Below are positions 42,641 through 51,660 of a DNA stretch of 59,567 bases, in pieces. Each line of letters starts with the position of its first letter. Within the stretch, counting starts at the first letter, position 1. The DNA is from Bacteroides sp. (GTDB lineage: Bacteria > Bacteroidota > Bacteroidia > Bacteroidales > Bacteroidaceae): positions 1 to 59,567 of the forward strand of contig NZ_JASLER010000027.1 of assembly GCF_030151085.1 (NCBI RefSeq), read 5' to 3'. The notes below the pieces were generated by a model that was given only the letters and a program-made list of their open reading frames with translations, had not been told where the DNA came from and ran no database searches. Both the position numbers and the translations under genes were made by a program.

Positions 42641-44368
42641 TTACTCTACTTCTTTTATAGCAGAAAGTTGAGAAATACCATTCTCGTTGAACGTCTCAAT
42701 GGCAAAGTAATACTTTTGGTCAGTATTCAAACTCTTCATCAAGTGCTTACCTTCATTACCATAAACCATCCAAGAGCTGTACAATTTATCCGGTGCAATG
42801 CCCCAAAGTATATTGTAACCTTGCGCACCTTTCACCGGTTCCCAATTGATAGTAATATCGCGACGGTCGGCGTGGCGGTCAAGGGTGAACTTCTTCGGTG
42901 CCAATGGTGCCTTACCACTACCCAGTCCGAAAACACGAAGTTCAGAGATAGCCAGGTTCGGCGTCGGTATATCAATGTTCTTATAGCGGATATAGCGAGC
43001 GGATGTGGGTAAAGTCAACTCTACATAATCGTTCGGAGTATCTTTATAACTTTCCTTACGATCTACTAAAACATCCCAGTTCTGTCCGTCGAGTGAACCC
43101 TCGATTACATAGCGATGGTGAAGCCCTTCGTAACGGCCATACATATTGCTTTGATAATCGTGGTAGTTGATTTGAATAGCACACACATCGGCAGGCTTCT
43201 CCAAATCGATCTGTACCCATTGACGCTCATCATTGGCTGCAGCAAGCCAGAAGGTTTTAGTCAATTCATCCGTCAAACCAGAAGGATTGAAATCACCTTT
43301 AGTAGTAGAAGCCGTCACCGGTTTACCGTATGAAAGCAACATCCAGCCACGGAACTGTCCGGCTTTGCCCGGTACAGCAGGTGCATAACGGGGATAATCT
43401 CCAAAGCGGGTATCGCAATACATGATGCCATCTTTGTCAAATCCGGCTGGAAACATACAAAGGCGACGTTCCCAGTTCACATTGACGGAAAGAGACATTG
43501 AAGCAAAATGCCAGTATTGACCGCCGGGGCCTAGTACGGTACTTCCATGTCCGGCACCATTCATGTAGCCGCCCGGTTTATAAGAAACCGGATTATGCTT
43601 CTGATAGGTATAAGGTCCCATCGGATGATCTGCTACATATACACCATCGGCATATACATTAAACTCAGTACCCGGCGCACCGTATTGCATATAGTATTTC
43701 CCGTTATGTTTTGTCAGCCACGGTCCTTCGATATAACCACCCAATATGGTATCTGCATGATTCTCTCCGAATCGTTCCCAACCATGTTTGGGCATATCCA
43801 AGCCAAAGAGTTCTTTTGTTTCACCCTTCTTGATGAAACGGTGGTTCTTATCCAATTCCATACCTCGGATAGGGAACACATTGGAAGAGCCCCAGAACAT
43901 ATAAGCTTTACCATCATCGTCAATAAATAGATCAGGATCCTGCAAATCGTGTAAGATGGCAGGGGTAGCCTCCCAATTACCGGAAGCAGGATTATCCGTA
44001 TAAAGTATGCTCATAGCGCCGGAAGGATCTCCTGTTACATAGAGCACTGAATCTTTATAATTGTGTGCTGCCGGTGCATTGCATCCTTGTGGATACCAAT
44101 TTCTACCCGGGCGTACAAACTCCCAATTCAACAAATCCTTAGAACGCCAATAACCATTCGAACGAGTTACGAACATATAATATTCCCCACGGAATTTCAC
44201 TACAGCAGGATCGGCACCCGAACGATAGGAAATGTCTTTATCCGAATTGTAAATCATATACGTGTAATCGATGTTCAAGGGATTACAATAGGTATCCATG
44301 CGCATATCTTGCGCATGAAGTGTAGTCCACGCCAACAACCAAACTAAAGTCAATAAAAGATGTTTCAT
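42641..44368 (-). CDS. Secreted glycoside hydrolase family 43 enzyme with discoidin-like and FN3-like domains
   Basis: The 575-residue protein has a signal peptide (1-20) and a five-bladed beta-propeller of GH43 type (about 25-335) with the three acidic residues in place: Asp53 in SGADPAVV, Asp144 or Asp146 in LQDPDLFIDDDG and Glu214 in GYIEGPWL. A discoidin (F5/8 type C) module follows (about 340-485; DLTKTFWLAAANDERQW-like and YVIEGSLDGQNWDVL), then a fibronectin III-like end (about 490-575). GH43 enzymes act on arabinan or xylan side chains among others; the sub-family is not decided here. The esterase gene follows by 24 bases. Confidence 0.9.
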   Translation of the reverse strand: MKHLLLTLVWLLAWTTLHAQDMRMDTYCNPLNIDYTYMIYNSDKDISYRSGADPAVVKFRGEYYMFVTRSNGYWRSKDLLNWEFVRPGRNWYPQGCNAPAAHNYKDSVLYVTGDPSGAMSILYTDNPASGNWEATPAILHDLQDPDLFIDDDGKAYMFWGSSNVFPIRGMELDKNHRFIKKGETKELFGLDMPKHGWERFGENHADTILGGYIEGPWLTKHNGKYYMQYGAPGTEFNVYADGVYVADHPMGPYTYQKHNPVSYKPGGYMNGAGHGSTVLGPGGQYWHFASMSLSVNVNWERRLCMFPAGFDKDGIMYCDTRFGDYPRYAPAVPGKAGQFRGWMLLSYGKPVTASTTKGDFNPSGLTDELTKTFWLAAANDERQWVQIDLEKPADVCAIQINYHDYQSNMYGRYEGLHHRYVIEGSLDGQNWDVLVDRKESYKDTPNDYVELTLPTSARYIRYKNIDIPTPNLAISELRVFGLGSGKAPLAPKKFTLDRHADRRDITINWEPVKGAQGYNILWGIAPDKLYSSWMVYGNEGKHLMKSLNTDQKYYFAIETFNENGISQLSAIKEVE

Positions 44369-44406
44369 TTCAAATCACATAATTAATCATAATAAATAGA
44401 CTTACC

Positions 44407-46107
44407 TCAGACCGGCTTTGCTGATTCTTTCTTCACCGCCGGAACAACCGGTACACTCAGCATCTCTTTATATTTCGGCAAATCATTAAGAACCTTCACT
44501 GCTTCCTTCAAACCATCATCATCCTTCAACTGCTGGATAATGCTTCCACGCTGATAATAATAGCGTTTGATGATTTCATCCGCAATCATATTCTTAATCT
44601 CTTTGGAGAAATGGTTGAGGTCACGATCCAGATTGTGAGTTAGTTTCTTTTCCAAAATCTTGAATTCTTCAGAGGCATCTGTCAAGTAGCCTTCAAATTC
44701 TGCCATTTCTTTGAGATTCTTCAGTATTTTCTCCGTTTGTTGATCATATTTAAAATCAGCTTTCTTCACCATCGCCTTGAAATCGGCATAATCAGCATCC
44801 GTAACTTCGAACTTCTCAGGAGAAGGAATGGTGGGATGTTTCAGACAATATTGTGTAGCATAATCAAAAATCAGATTGTCATTTACCAGATAATAAAGGA
44901 TATTAGGCAGTTTGTCCTGCTTTACTTCAATATCGGGAGTAACACCACCGCCATCGCGTACTTCACGTCCTGCTGCCGTATGGAATACGGTAGTCAGACT
45001 ATCAGGAATACGTCCTACACTACCATCTTCATTACGATGCTTGTAGTCAATGGCTTGTACGCAACGCCCACTAGGAATATAATATTTGGATGTAGTAATC
45101 TTCATGGTAGCGCCGTATGGTAGCGGACGGGGTGTCTGAACCAAACCTTTACCGAAAGTACGGTTACCAATAATCACGGCACGGTCAAGATCCTGTAAGG
45201 AGCCAGCAAGAATTTCAGAAGCCGAAGCCGTACCACTATTTACCAATACAGCCAAAGGAATTTCCAGATCCAATGGTTCACGCAATGTCTTGTAAGAATT
45301 GCTGGATTGAGCTATTTTACCCTTCGTTGTCACAAGCGTCTTACCGCGAGGAAGGAAGAAGTTTGCAATTTCTATAGACTCTTCGAGCGAACCGCCGCCA
45401 TTGTTGCGCAGGTCTATCACCAAAGAAGTAATACCCTGTTTCTTCAAATCAAGAAAAGCTTGTTTGAATTCCTTGGAAGGATTACCGGAGAAAGTGCTGA
45501 GATTAATATAACCGATATTATTATCCAACACCGTATAATAAGGAATAAAAGGCAGTTGGATAGAACGGCGCACAATATTAAATACTAAGGGTTTATCTAC
45601 ACCCGGACGCTTCACTCTCAACTTAAAGCTGGTACCTGTTTGACCTTTAAGCAAAGTACTGACATCTTTATTACCTTCAAGATCCTTTCCATCGATATCC
45701 AATAAAATATCTCCGGCTTTCAGTCCCACTTCAGCAGCAGGCATGTGCTCGTATGGCTCAGCGATTACCGTACGCTTCAATTTAGGATCGTATCTGATAA
45801 TGGAACCAATACCCCCGTACGAATTCTTCAGCATCATCTCCAGCTCACTCTGGTCTTCTTCCGGATAATAAGTAGTATAAGGATCTAATGAATAAAGCAT
45901 GGCATCAATACCATCGCGGATAGTCTTATTAGGATCAATCGTATCTACATAGAACATATCCAATTCTTTCACTATTGAATTGAATATATCCAGATTCTTC
46001 GCTATTTGGAAACTGCGGCTGTCACCACTCTTAAAACTTAGAAACACAACAGCACCCACTACAACCAGCAGGGCAGCTATCCAACGTATCTTAGAAAATC
46101 TTTTCAT
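44407..46107 (-). CDS. C-terminal processing protease (S41 family)
   Basis: The 566-residue periplasmic protease is anchored by an N-terminal helix (about 7-24). A PDZ domain (about 90-170) recognises C-termini. The serine of LVNSGTASASEILAGSL (near 290) and the lysine of IGNRTFGKGLVQ form the catalytic dyad. A long C-terminal helical extension (about 400-566) is typical of the Bacteroidetes form. ATG at 46107 is the start; a TTG nine bases upstream is less likely. Such enzymes trim envelope proteins. It follows the PfkB kinase gene by 20 bases. Confidence 0.94.
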   Translation of the reverse strand: MKRFSKIRWIAALLVVVGAVVFLSFKSGDSRSFQIAKNLDIFNSIVKELDMFYVDTIDPNKTIRDGIDAMLYSLDPYTTYYPEEDQSELEMMLKNSYGGIGSIIRYDPKLKRTVIAEPYEHMPAAEVGLKAGDILLDIDGKDLEGNKDVSTLLKGQTGTSFKLRVKRPGVDKPLVFNIVRRSIQLPFIPYYTVLDNNIGYINLSTFSGNPSKEFKQAFLDLKKQGITSLVIDLRNNGGGSLEESIEIANFFLPRGKTLVTTKGKIAQSSNSYKTLREPLDLEIPLAVLVNSGTASASEILAGSLQDLDRAVIIGNRTFGKGLVQTPRPLPYGATMKITTSKYYIPSGRCVQAIDYKHRNEDGSVGRIPDSLTTVFHTAAGREVRDGGGVTPDIEVKQDKLPNILYYLVNDNLIFDYATQYCLKHPTIPSPEKFEVTDADYADFKAMVKKADFKYDQQTEKILKNLKEMAEFEGYLTDASEEFKILEKKLTHNLDRDLNHFSKEIKNMIADEIIKRYYYQRGSIIQQLKDDDGLKEAVKVLNDLPKYKEMLSVPVVPAVKKESAKPV

Positions 46108-46127
46108 ATACCTCAATTATTATATCA

Positions 46128-47108
46128 TTATAATTCAGTGATTTCTTTCTTTATCCGCTCCCAGTTTGTTTCAGGAAGTTCCGCTCCAATCACTTGTATT
46201 ACATTCCACGAAAGGATAGAGCCGATTTTTGCACACTTTTCCAAAGAATAGCCGCAAGTAAGCCCGTATAAGAAACCGGCAGCAAAATAATCACCGGCAC
46301 CGGTAGTATCCAATACCTTTTCAACCGGGATGGCCTGCACGCATACCACTTCTGTTCCTTTACGGATTAAGGAACCGCGAGCACCTACCTTAACGACTGC
46401 TATGCTACACATCTTAGCAATGATGTCCAGCGCTTCTTCCGGTTCTTCGCCTGTGAAAGCCTTTGCTTCTTCTTCATTGGCAAATACAATATCCACGTAT
46501 TTGTTTATCAATAGAGAAAAGAAATCGAAATCTTCCGCTACAATATTATAGCTCGCCATATCCAGACAGATTTGCAATCCGGCTTCTTTCGCCAATTCAA
46601 TGGCACGAAGAATCATATCATGGTCTTGCACCAGATAACCTTCAATAAACAAGTAAGCATACCCCTTGAACATATCCAATGAAAGTTCCTCTGCTTTCAA
46701 AGTGGCGGCCGCTCCCAGGTAAGTACCGAATGTACGTTCGCCATCTTTAGATATAAAAGTAGAAGCTACTCCCGAAGGAAGAGTGTTAGAAAGCAATAAA
46801 TTGGCTTCCGTTCCACGTTCCAACAAACTATTACGGAAAAAGTTTCCATAAAAATCGTTGTTAATCTTACCGATGAATCCGGTAGCCGCTCCAAGGCACG
46901 CCATACCTCGAATTGCATTTCCGGCAGAGCCACCGGTAGCCAGATGAGTTTCCATCTGATCGAAGTACTCGTTGATTTTCTGTAGTTTATCCTCGTTTAT
47001 AAGCGTCATACTTCCTTTGGGAAGTTGCATTTCTGTTAGAATTTCATCGTTTTTAAGGGTTGCAAGTACGTCTACTAAGGCGTTGCCTAATCCTATTATT
47101 TTGTCCAT
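46128..47108 (-). CDS. PfkB family kinase (adenosine/ribokinase type)
   Basis: The 326-residue kinase starts MDKIIGLGNALVDVLATL and has GGSAGNAIRGMACLGAATGFIG (about 60-80, in parts) and the anion-hole motif DTTGAGDYFAAGFLYG with the catalytic aspartate near 276. It resembles adenosine kinase as much as ribokinase, so purine nucleoside salvage is likely but unproven. The ATG at 47108 is chosen because TATCTTTG at 47126-47133 would lie inside a longer frame. It precedes the S41 protease gene and is divergent from the tRNA-Asn genes. Confidence 0.9.
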   Translation of the reverse strand: MDKIIGLGNALVDVLATLKNDEILTEMQLPKGSMTLINEDKLQKINEYFDQMETHLATGGSAGNAIRGMACLGAATGFIGKINNDFYGNFFRNSLLERGTEANLLLSNTLPSGVASTFISKDGERTFGTYLGAAATLKAEELSLDMFKGYAYLFIEGYLVQDHDMILRAIELAKEAGLQICLDMASYNIVAEDFDFFSLLINKYVDIVFANEEEAKAFTGEEPEEALDIIAKMCSIAVVKVGARGSLIRKGTEVVCVQAIPVEKVLDTTGAGDYFAAGFLYGLTCGYSLEKCAKIGSILSWNVIQVIGAELPETNWERIKKEITEL

Positions 47109-47125
47109 TTTCAAATATTTTTTTG

Positions 47126-47133
47126 CAAAGATA
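47126..47133 (-). promoter_or_regulatory. -7 promoter box of the PfkB kinase gene
   Basis: TATCTTTG on the minus strand lies 17 nt before the ATG at 47108 and decides the start of the kinase gene. Confidence 0.6.
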
Positions 47134-47156
47134 TTGCATATTTCAAAATATCCTAT

Positions 47157-47164
47157 TACTTTTG
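47157..47164 (+). promoter_or_regulatory. -7 promoter box of the tRNA-Asn pair
   Basis: TACTTTTG matches TAnnTTTG and lies 25 nt upstream of the first tRNA-Asn. It is back to back with the kinase promoter. Confidence 0.65.
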
Positions 47165-47189
47165 CAGCGCATTTGAGAAAAAACAACAT

Positions 47190-47263
47190 TCTTCCTTAGC
47201 TCAGTCGGTTAGAGCATCTGACTGTTAATCAGAGGGTCCTTGGTTCAAGTCCAAGAGGAAGAG
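47190..47263 (+). tRNA. tRNA-Asn (anticodon GTT), first copy
   Basis: Acceptor stem TCTTCCT/AGGAAGA is perfect, the D stem is GCTC/GAGC, the anticodon stem TCTGA/TCAGA encloses CTGTTAA (anticodon GTT), and the T loop is TTCAAGT. The discriminator base is G and CCA is not encoded. Length is 74 nt. Confidence 0.97.
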
Positions 47264-47288
47264 CGAAAGAAAAACTTGAATGCAACAT

Positions 47289-47362
47289 TCTTCCTTAGCT
47301 CAGTCGGTTAGAGCATCTGACTGTTAATCAGAGGGTCCTTGGTTCAAGTCCAAGAGGAAGAG
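47289..47362 (+). tRNA. tRNA-Asn (anticodon GTT), second copy
   Basis: The sequence is the same as the first copy over all 74 nt, starting 99 bases later. The flanks ACATT before and C after are shared, which points to recent tandem duplication or gene conversion. A terminator follows directly. Confidence 0.97.
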
Positions 47363-47363
47363 C

Positions 47364-47395
47364 AAAAAGGTTTGTCATTACGGCAAACCTTTTTT
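47364..47395. terminator. Terminator of the tRNA-Asn pair
   Basis: AAAAAGGTTTG pairs with CAAACCTTTTT across a 9-nt loop and ends in six T. The A-run on the left lets it work for comF on the other strand as well. Confidence 0.9.
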
Positions 47396-47411
47396 GTTTT
47401 CTATATCTTTA

Positions 47412-48113
47412 TTATTCTGCTACCGCCAATGTCAGCACACTGATACGCACACCTTCCACTTCTTTGAATGCATCGGCACAAGCGGTGGTAGTGGCACCGG
47501 TGGTTAATACGTCATCCACAATAAGAATATGTTTTCCTTTGAATTGTTCGGGACAACGAAGGCAGAAAATACGATCTACATTCTCCCACCGCTCGTAAAC
47601 TGATTTGCGGGTTTGGGTATCGGTATGCTTTATACGACTTACCGAGGCAATGTCTATAGGTATTCCTGTTACGGCAGCAACGCCATGGGCTATGCACTCG
47701 CTTTGATTATACCCACGCATCCTCTTTTTACGAGGGTGCAGGGGAACGGGAACAATTACATCAATATCGTGAAAAAAGTCCGTTGCAGCCAATTCCGCTG
47801 CCATAAAGCGCCCCATCACTCCACCAAGATCTTTCCTGCCACCATACTTCAATAGGTGCAATATACGGCGAAAATCGCTTCCTTTACTGTAATAGAAATA
47901 AGAGGTTGCACGTTCTAAAGGCACCTTACCCCAAAACATCCGTTCTACCGGATTATCTTTACTGACATGATAATTTGTACGGGGCATATCCATGTTGCAC
48001 GTTAGGCAAATCCCCTCTTCACCTTCTTGCAAAGGAGCTCCACAGACAACGCATTGGCGTGGGAAAAAGAGATGAATAAAGGATAAGAGGTAAGTTTTGA
48101 GTGTGTTTTCCAT
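47412..48113 (-). CDS. ComF family phosphoribosyltransferase-like protein
   Basis: The 233-residue protein has an N-terminal zinc ribbon (CVVCGAPLQEGEEGICLTC, Cys near 20-38) and a C-terminal type I phosphoribosyltransferase domain with the PRPP motif ILIVDDVLTTGATT near 198-211. ComF proteins take part in DNA uptake in competent bacteria, but many non-competent species keep the gene, so the role here is not known. It is the last gene of a five-gene minus-strand run and ends at the tRNA-Asn terminator. Confidence 0.92.
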   Translation of the reverse strand: MENTLKTYLLSFIHLFFPRQCVVCGAPLQEGEEGICLTCNMDMPRTNYHVSKDNPVERMFWGKVPLERATSYFYYSKGSDFRRILHLLKYGGRKDLGGVMGRFMAAELAATDFFHDIDVIVPVPLHPRKKRMRGYNQSECIAHGVAAVTGIPIDIASVSRIKHTDTQTRKSVYERWENVDRIFCLRCPEQFKGKHILIVDDVLTTGATTTACADAFKEVEGVRISVLTLAVAE

Positions 48114-48158
48114 ACTATTAATTATTATTTCATCTGTTAATAGCCAGTCAAATTCCGT

Positions 48159-48962
48159 CTACATATCTAGAGGAGGCACTTCTTTTACCAAATTCAAGAA
48201 GATGGGATGTAGCGGTCCGTTAGTGGCGATGATATGATGTCCTTCCAGAAAATAGTCGTTACCATAGAAATCGGTCACATTTCCACCCGCTTCGAGTACC
48301 ATAAGTGCGGCGGCAGAAAAATCCCACTTGCCGATGAAAGCTTCCAGCCAGGCATCAAACCGTCCGGCAGCCACATAGCATAATGCGAGTGCCGCAGAAC
48401 CATTCATACGGATGCCTGATACTTTACCATAAAGTTCATGTATCAAGTGTTCGCCGGTACGGGCGTATTGGTCAGTATTATAAGGAAGTTCGGTTACTAC
48501 GAAAGCCTCTTCAATGGAGGTCACGGGAGAAACATGTATTCGTTCGCCATTCATATAAGAACCACCACCCTGCCAGGCATAGAAGCACTCGTCACGGTTC
48601 GGCTCATAAACCACTCCTAAAAGAAGCTCCTGTTTATTGCGCAAGGCGATGCTGACACAATAAGGAGCAATATCATGGATGTAATTGGTAGTACCGTCCA
48701 GCGGATCGACCACCCAACAATAAGGTTCATTTTGATATACAGCCGAGCCTTCTTCGGTAATAAATCCGGCTTCGGGCAAAAGTTCCTTCAAGGCGGCGAC
48801 AAGTCGTTTTTCCGATTCTTTATCGACGTATGATACATAATCGTGCGCATGCTTCACTTGCACTGCTTCACGGCGAAAGCTTTTTCTTTCTTCTTTCAGA
48901 AAAGCCCCCGCTTCACGAGCAATATGGCAGACTGACTCTGTCAAAGACTTCAAATCTTTCAT
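48159..48962 (-). CDS. Inositol monophosphatase family protein
   Basis: The 267-residue Mg2+-dependent phosphatase has the family motifs ITEEGS (about 67-72), WVVDPLDGTTNYIHDI (about 83-98) with the metal aspartates, and GKWDFSAAALMVLEAGG (about 217-233). Relatives hydrolyse inositol phosphates, adenosine bisphosphate or other small phosphates, and SuhB-like members affect rRNA transcription; the substrate is not decided. The gene starts 3 bases past the lipoprotein gene upstream and precedes comF by 45 bases. Confidence 0.92.
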   Translation of the reverse strand: MKDLKSLTESVCHIAREAGAFLKEERKSFRREAVQVKHAHDYVSYVDKESEKRLVAALKELLPEAGFITEEGSAVYQNEPYCWVVDPLDGTTNYIHDIAPYCVSIALRNKQELLLGVVYEPNRDECFYAWQGGGSYMNGERIHVSPVTSIEEAFVVTELPYNTDQYARTGEHLIHELYGKVSGIRMNGSAALALCYVAAGRFDAWLEAFIGKWDFSAAALMVLEAGGNVTDFYGNDYFLEGHHIIATNGPLHPIFLNLVKEVPPLDM

Positions 48963-48965
48963 ATC

Positions 48966-49439
48966 TTATTTTTCTGCTTTTTCCTCTGATTGTTGATAAA
49001 TGAGCTTAGCTCGTTGACTGACTGTCCATTTGCCATTTTCCAAACGTACATTCTTTGTATCATCATCTTCTACATTCCAAGCATATCCACCCGCAGGCAA
49101 ATTGCGACGATCCAATATTTCATTCGGTGCACCTTCTTCCGAGAAGAACAATTCCACTTGTGTTGAATCAGGGCTGAATACAAGGAACAGAGTTTTGTCG
49201 GCATTGTTTACAGCATTCATACGAACACCTTTTTCCCACAGGCGGATGCAATCTTTCTGCACCTCACACCAAGTATAACCGGCAGAAGCAATGCAGCCAT
49301 GATCATCCTTATCATTACCAACGATAGCGGCTTTTTCTGTATTTTCAGTCGTTTCCGCCTTCTTTACACTACCACTACCGCAACTTGCGAATAACGCCCC
49401 GGCACATACCAGGCACACAGACATTGATTTTACACTCAT
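48966..49439 (-). CDS. Lipoprotein with GYTWC cysteine motif, unknown function
   Basis: Counting from the ATG at 49439 the product has 157 residues. MSVKSMSVCLVCAGALFASC is a lipoprotein signal, with the lipobox cysteine at about 20. After a charged linker comes GCIASAGYTWCEVQKDCIRLWE, three cysteines in a compact motif (about 46-67), then a beta-rich part. I do not recognise a named family with certainty. It stands between the exonuclease gene and the inositol monophosphatase gene, 3 bases from the latter. A longer frame adds 27 residues without a signal and is not preferred. Confidence 0.75.
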   Translation of the reverse strand: MSVKSMSVCLVCAGALFASCGSGSVKKAETTENTEKAAIVGNDKDDHGCIASAGYTWCEVQKDCIRLWEKGVRMNAVNNADKTLFLVFSPDSTQVELFFSEEGAPNEILDRRNLPAGGYAWNVEDDDTKNVRLENGKWTVSQRAKLIYQQSEEKAEK

Positions 49440-49506
49440 TAGTTTGATTTTTAATTGTTCAGATATGCAAAGATAGAAACAAATTGGTAATTTAAAAAGT
49501 TTCTTT

Positions 49507-50007
49507 TTATCTAACATCAAATACCATTAATGCTATTTGTGCACAGGCTTCTGCATCCGCCAGTGCGTGGTGATGCTGCTCCAACTCATAGCCGCAGCGT
49601 GCAGCTACTGTATGTAGCTGATAATTCGGCAGGCCTTTTATGACACGGCGTGAAGTCTGCAATGTGCAATAAAAATCATAATCCGGATAGTCCATGCTAT
49701 AGGTACGGAAAACTGCTTTCAGGCAATTCTCATCGAAGCCTTTGTTGTGTGCTACCAATGGCAAGCCCTCAATGCGTGAAGCAATCTCCTGCCATACGGT
49801 GGGGAAAAGGGGAGCATTCTCCGTATCTGCCATAGTCAAACCATGCACACGGGTATTCCAATAGGTATAATATTCAGGTTCAGGACGGATCAGGCTGTAA
49901 TAACGGTCTACAATCTCTCCATCCCGTACAATTACTACTCCAACGCTGCACACACTGGTACGTTGTTCGTTGGCTGTTTCAAAGTCAATGGCAGCAAAAT
50001 CTTTCAT
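49507..50007 (-). CDS. DEDDh 3'-5' exonuclease (DnaQ family)
   Basis: The 166-residue protein has all catalytic residues of the DEDDh group: Asp and Glu in AAIDFETAN (about 7-9), Asp in HNKGFDENCL, and His and Asp in HHALADAEACAQI. The length fits a stand-alone exonuclease of the epsilon-like or DNA polymerase III proofreading family. ATG at 50007 overlaps the stop of the upstream oxidoreductase by one base (TAATG), so translation is coupled. A longer frame would overlap that gene and is rejected. Confidence 0.93.
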   Translation of the reverse strand: MKDFAAIDFETANEQRTSVCSVGVVIVRDGEIVDRYYSLIRPEPEYYTYWNTRVHGLTMADTENAPLFPTVWQEIASRIEGLPLVAHNKGFDENCLKAVFRTYSMDYPDYDFYCTLQTSRRVIKGLPNYQLHTVAARCGYELEQHHHALADAEACAQIALMVFDVR

Positions 50008-51140
50008 TATATTATACTGATAGTTCTTCGTTCGGCTATTGAGATTTTGGACAAAGGGGTAATCGAAGTCCACAGTGCCAAATCTTGTATCGTCGCCGGA
50101 TAAGGCATCTCATCTTTCAAATCAGTTTCCACCGCTTTAAGCATAATGTAGTCCATACCTTGATGATGAGTATCTATTTGCATAGCTTCTTCTCCCCACT
50201 TTTGCCAGTACAGATGCTCATAACGTTCTACGTATACCTCATCCGATTCCCAGGTTTCATCAGGGCTGACGCCTTCGATGTATATCAATCGCCTGTCGCC
50301 CTGCCAGATACCTTTCGTACCTTGGATCTCAAAATCCAGACTGCGCGGACGGGGCAGGGTAGTGTCATGGGTCAATGAGATCAGGACACCGTTTTCCGTC
50401 TCCAATTGGGTGACGACGACATCCCCCATCTTGATCTCTACTTCCGTATTCCCACCTAAATCTTTGATACGCTGTAACATTCCGGCGGGTTTAGAGGCGG
50501 ATGAAGTCAGGTATTTAATCTTATCTTCCCGATTGATGCCCACCATCATACAGAGAGGAGCCAATCCGTGCGTGGGGTAGAGGTCACCGTTTTCTTCCTG
50601 ATAGAACTTACTGCGCCATACGCTTTCCGTCTTCTTGCGATTGCCGATATGTCCTACATCATCGAGCAAAAGACGGCGCAAATCATGACGATAACCGCCA
50701 CGCATATAAACGATGTCTCCCATCACACCGGCTCTTATCAGATTATAGATCGAAAGATTCTCACGCATAAAAAGTGTATTTTCCAATGGATATACGCGAC
50801 TCCCTTGTTGTTCCGCTAACTCTATCAAAGGCCGATACTCTTCTATATACAGTCCACCCTTTATTTCCAAAGCAACATGGCAACCTCTTGAAACACATTG
50901 CAGAGCATGCCGTACATGACATTGCCAGGGTGAAGCAACAAACACTAAATCCGGTTTATGCTCCTCAAGCATATTCAGATAGTCGTCCTCGCCCCGGTTG
51001 TAGCAACAGATGCCCGGCAAGCCCAAATCTTCGAGCGCAGGATCGGCAAGCGCCACCACCTGAAAGTCAGGAAGATGCAGCAATAGTTGCAACAACTGTT
51101 TACCACGATAACCCACACCGATAAAAGCGGTCTTTATCAT
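50007..51140 (-). CDS. Gfo/Idh/MocA family oxidoreductase
   Basis: The 377-residue protein starts MIKTAFIGVGYRGKQLLQLL, a Rossmann NAD(P)-binding motif, and continues with the family segments VFVASPWQCHVRHALQCVSRG and a C-terminal beta-sheet domain (about 130-370). The usual EKP motif reads LEIKGG here, which may change catalysis. The ATG at 51140 is preferred to a TTG upstream. A good promoter lies at 51180-51211. The substrate, often a sugar derivative, is unknown. It heads the run exonuclease, lipoprotein, phosphatase, comF. Confidence 0.9.
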   Translation of the reverse strand: MIKTAFIGVGYRGKQLLQLLLHLPDFQVVALADPALEDLGLPGICCYNRGEDDYLNMLEEHKPDLVFVASPWQCHVRHALQCVSRGCHVALEIKGGLYIEEYRPLIELAEQQGSRVYPLENTLFMRENLSIYNLIRAGVMGDIVYMRGGYRHDLRRLLLDDVGHIGNRKKTESVWRSKFYQEENGDLYPTHGLAPLCMMVGINREDKIKYLTSSASKPAGMLQRIKDLGGNTEVEIKMGDVVVTQLETENGVLISLTHDTTLPRPRSLDFEIQGTKGIWQGDRRLIYIEGVSPDETWESDEVYVERYEHLYWQKWGEEAMQIDTHHQGMDYIMLKAVETDLKDEMPYPATIQDLALWTSITPLSKISIAERRTISII

Positions 51141-51179
51141 ACTTGTCTCTTTCAATGTTCTATTCTCTTAAAAGGTGGT

Positions 51180-51211
51180 CAAATATAAAGGTTTCCACAA
51201 AACTTACCAAA
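51180..51211 (-). promoter_or_regulatory. Promoter of the Gfo/Idh/MocA operon
   Basis: TTTG (51208-51211) and TATATTTG (51180-51187) on the minus strand are 20 nt apart, matching the Bacteroides -33/-7 pattern. Confidence 0.65.
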
Positions 51212-51460
51212 AGGGGAAATGAAATAAAACAAAACGAAGTTTATACGTTTCTGCCTACACACTTGCACCCAGCTTCTACATTTACCTATTCATCGGCATT
51301 ACAAGAGTAGTGTAAGCAAATTAAAAAAGTGGATGCAAAATTTTAAATAGCACGTACATTTCATAGGTTACAGACGCTTGTTTGTTCGTGAATAGATAGG
51401 TGTTTCTTTGCTTATGCACCTATATTTGAGCGATTAAACACAGCTATTTATCAAGGGCTC

Positions 51461-51512
51461 ACAATTGTCAGCTTATCAGTCTACAATTGTAGACTGATAA
51501 GCTGACAATTGT
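51461..51512. repeat. Perfect 52-bp palindrome
   Basis: Bases 51461-51486 are the exact reverse complement of 51487-51512, with no loop. The motif ACAATTGT occurs at both ends and in the centre. Partial copies (AATTGTAAACTG, AAATGTAAACAG) continue to about 51545. It can extrude as a cruciform or fold as an RNA hairpin in either direction. Confidence 0.95.
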
Positions 51513-51660
51513 AAACTGAAAGGCTGGCAAATGTAAACAGCTAACAATCAATAGAGATAAACAGAACGAAGTACATAGCTTCTACAGAACAAGTACAGGT
51601 GAAAGTCATATTAACAACAGTCATTTCAGGCGCTCAACACTGAGCTTGCAAGAAGTTTAT

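Noticed and set aside
46108..46116. TTG start of the S41 protease
   Set aside because: The ATG at 46107 gives the normal membrane anchor.
49440..49520. Extended start of the cysteine-motif lipoprotein
   Set aside because: The extension would overlap the end of the exonuclease gene and bury the signal sequence.
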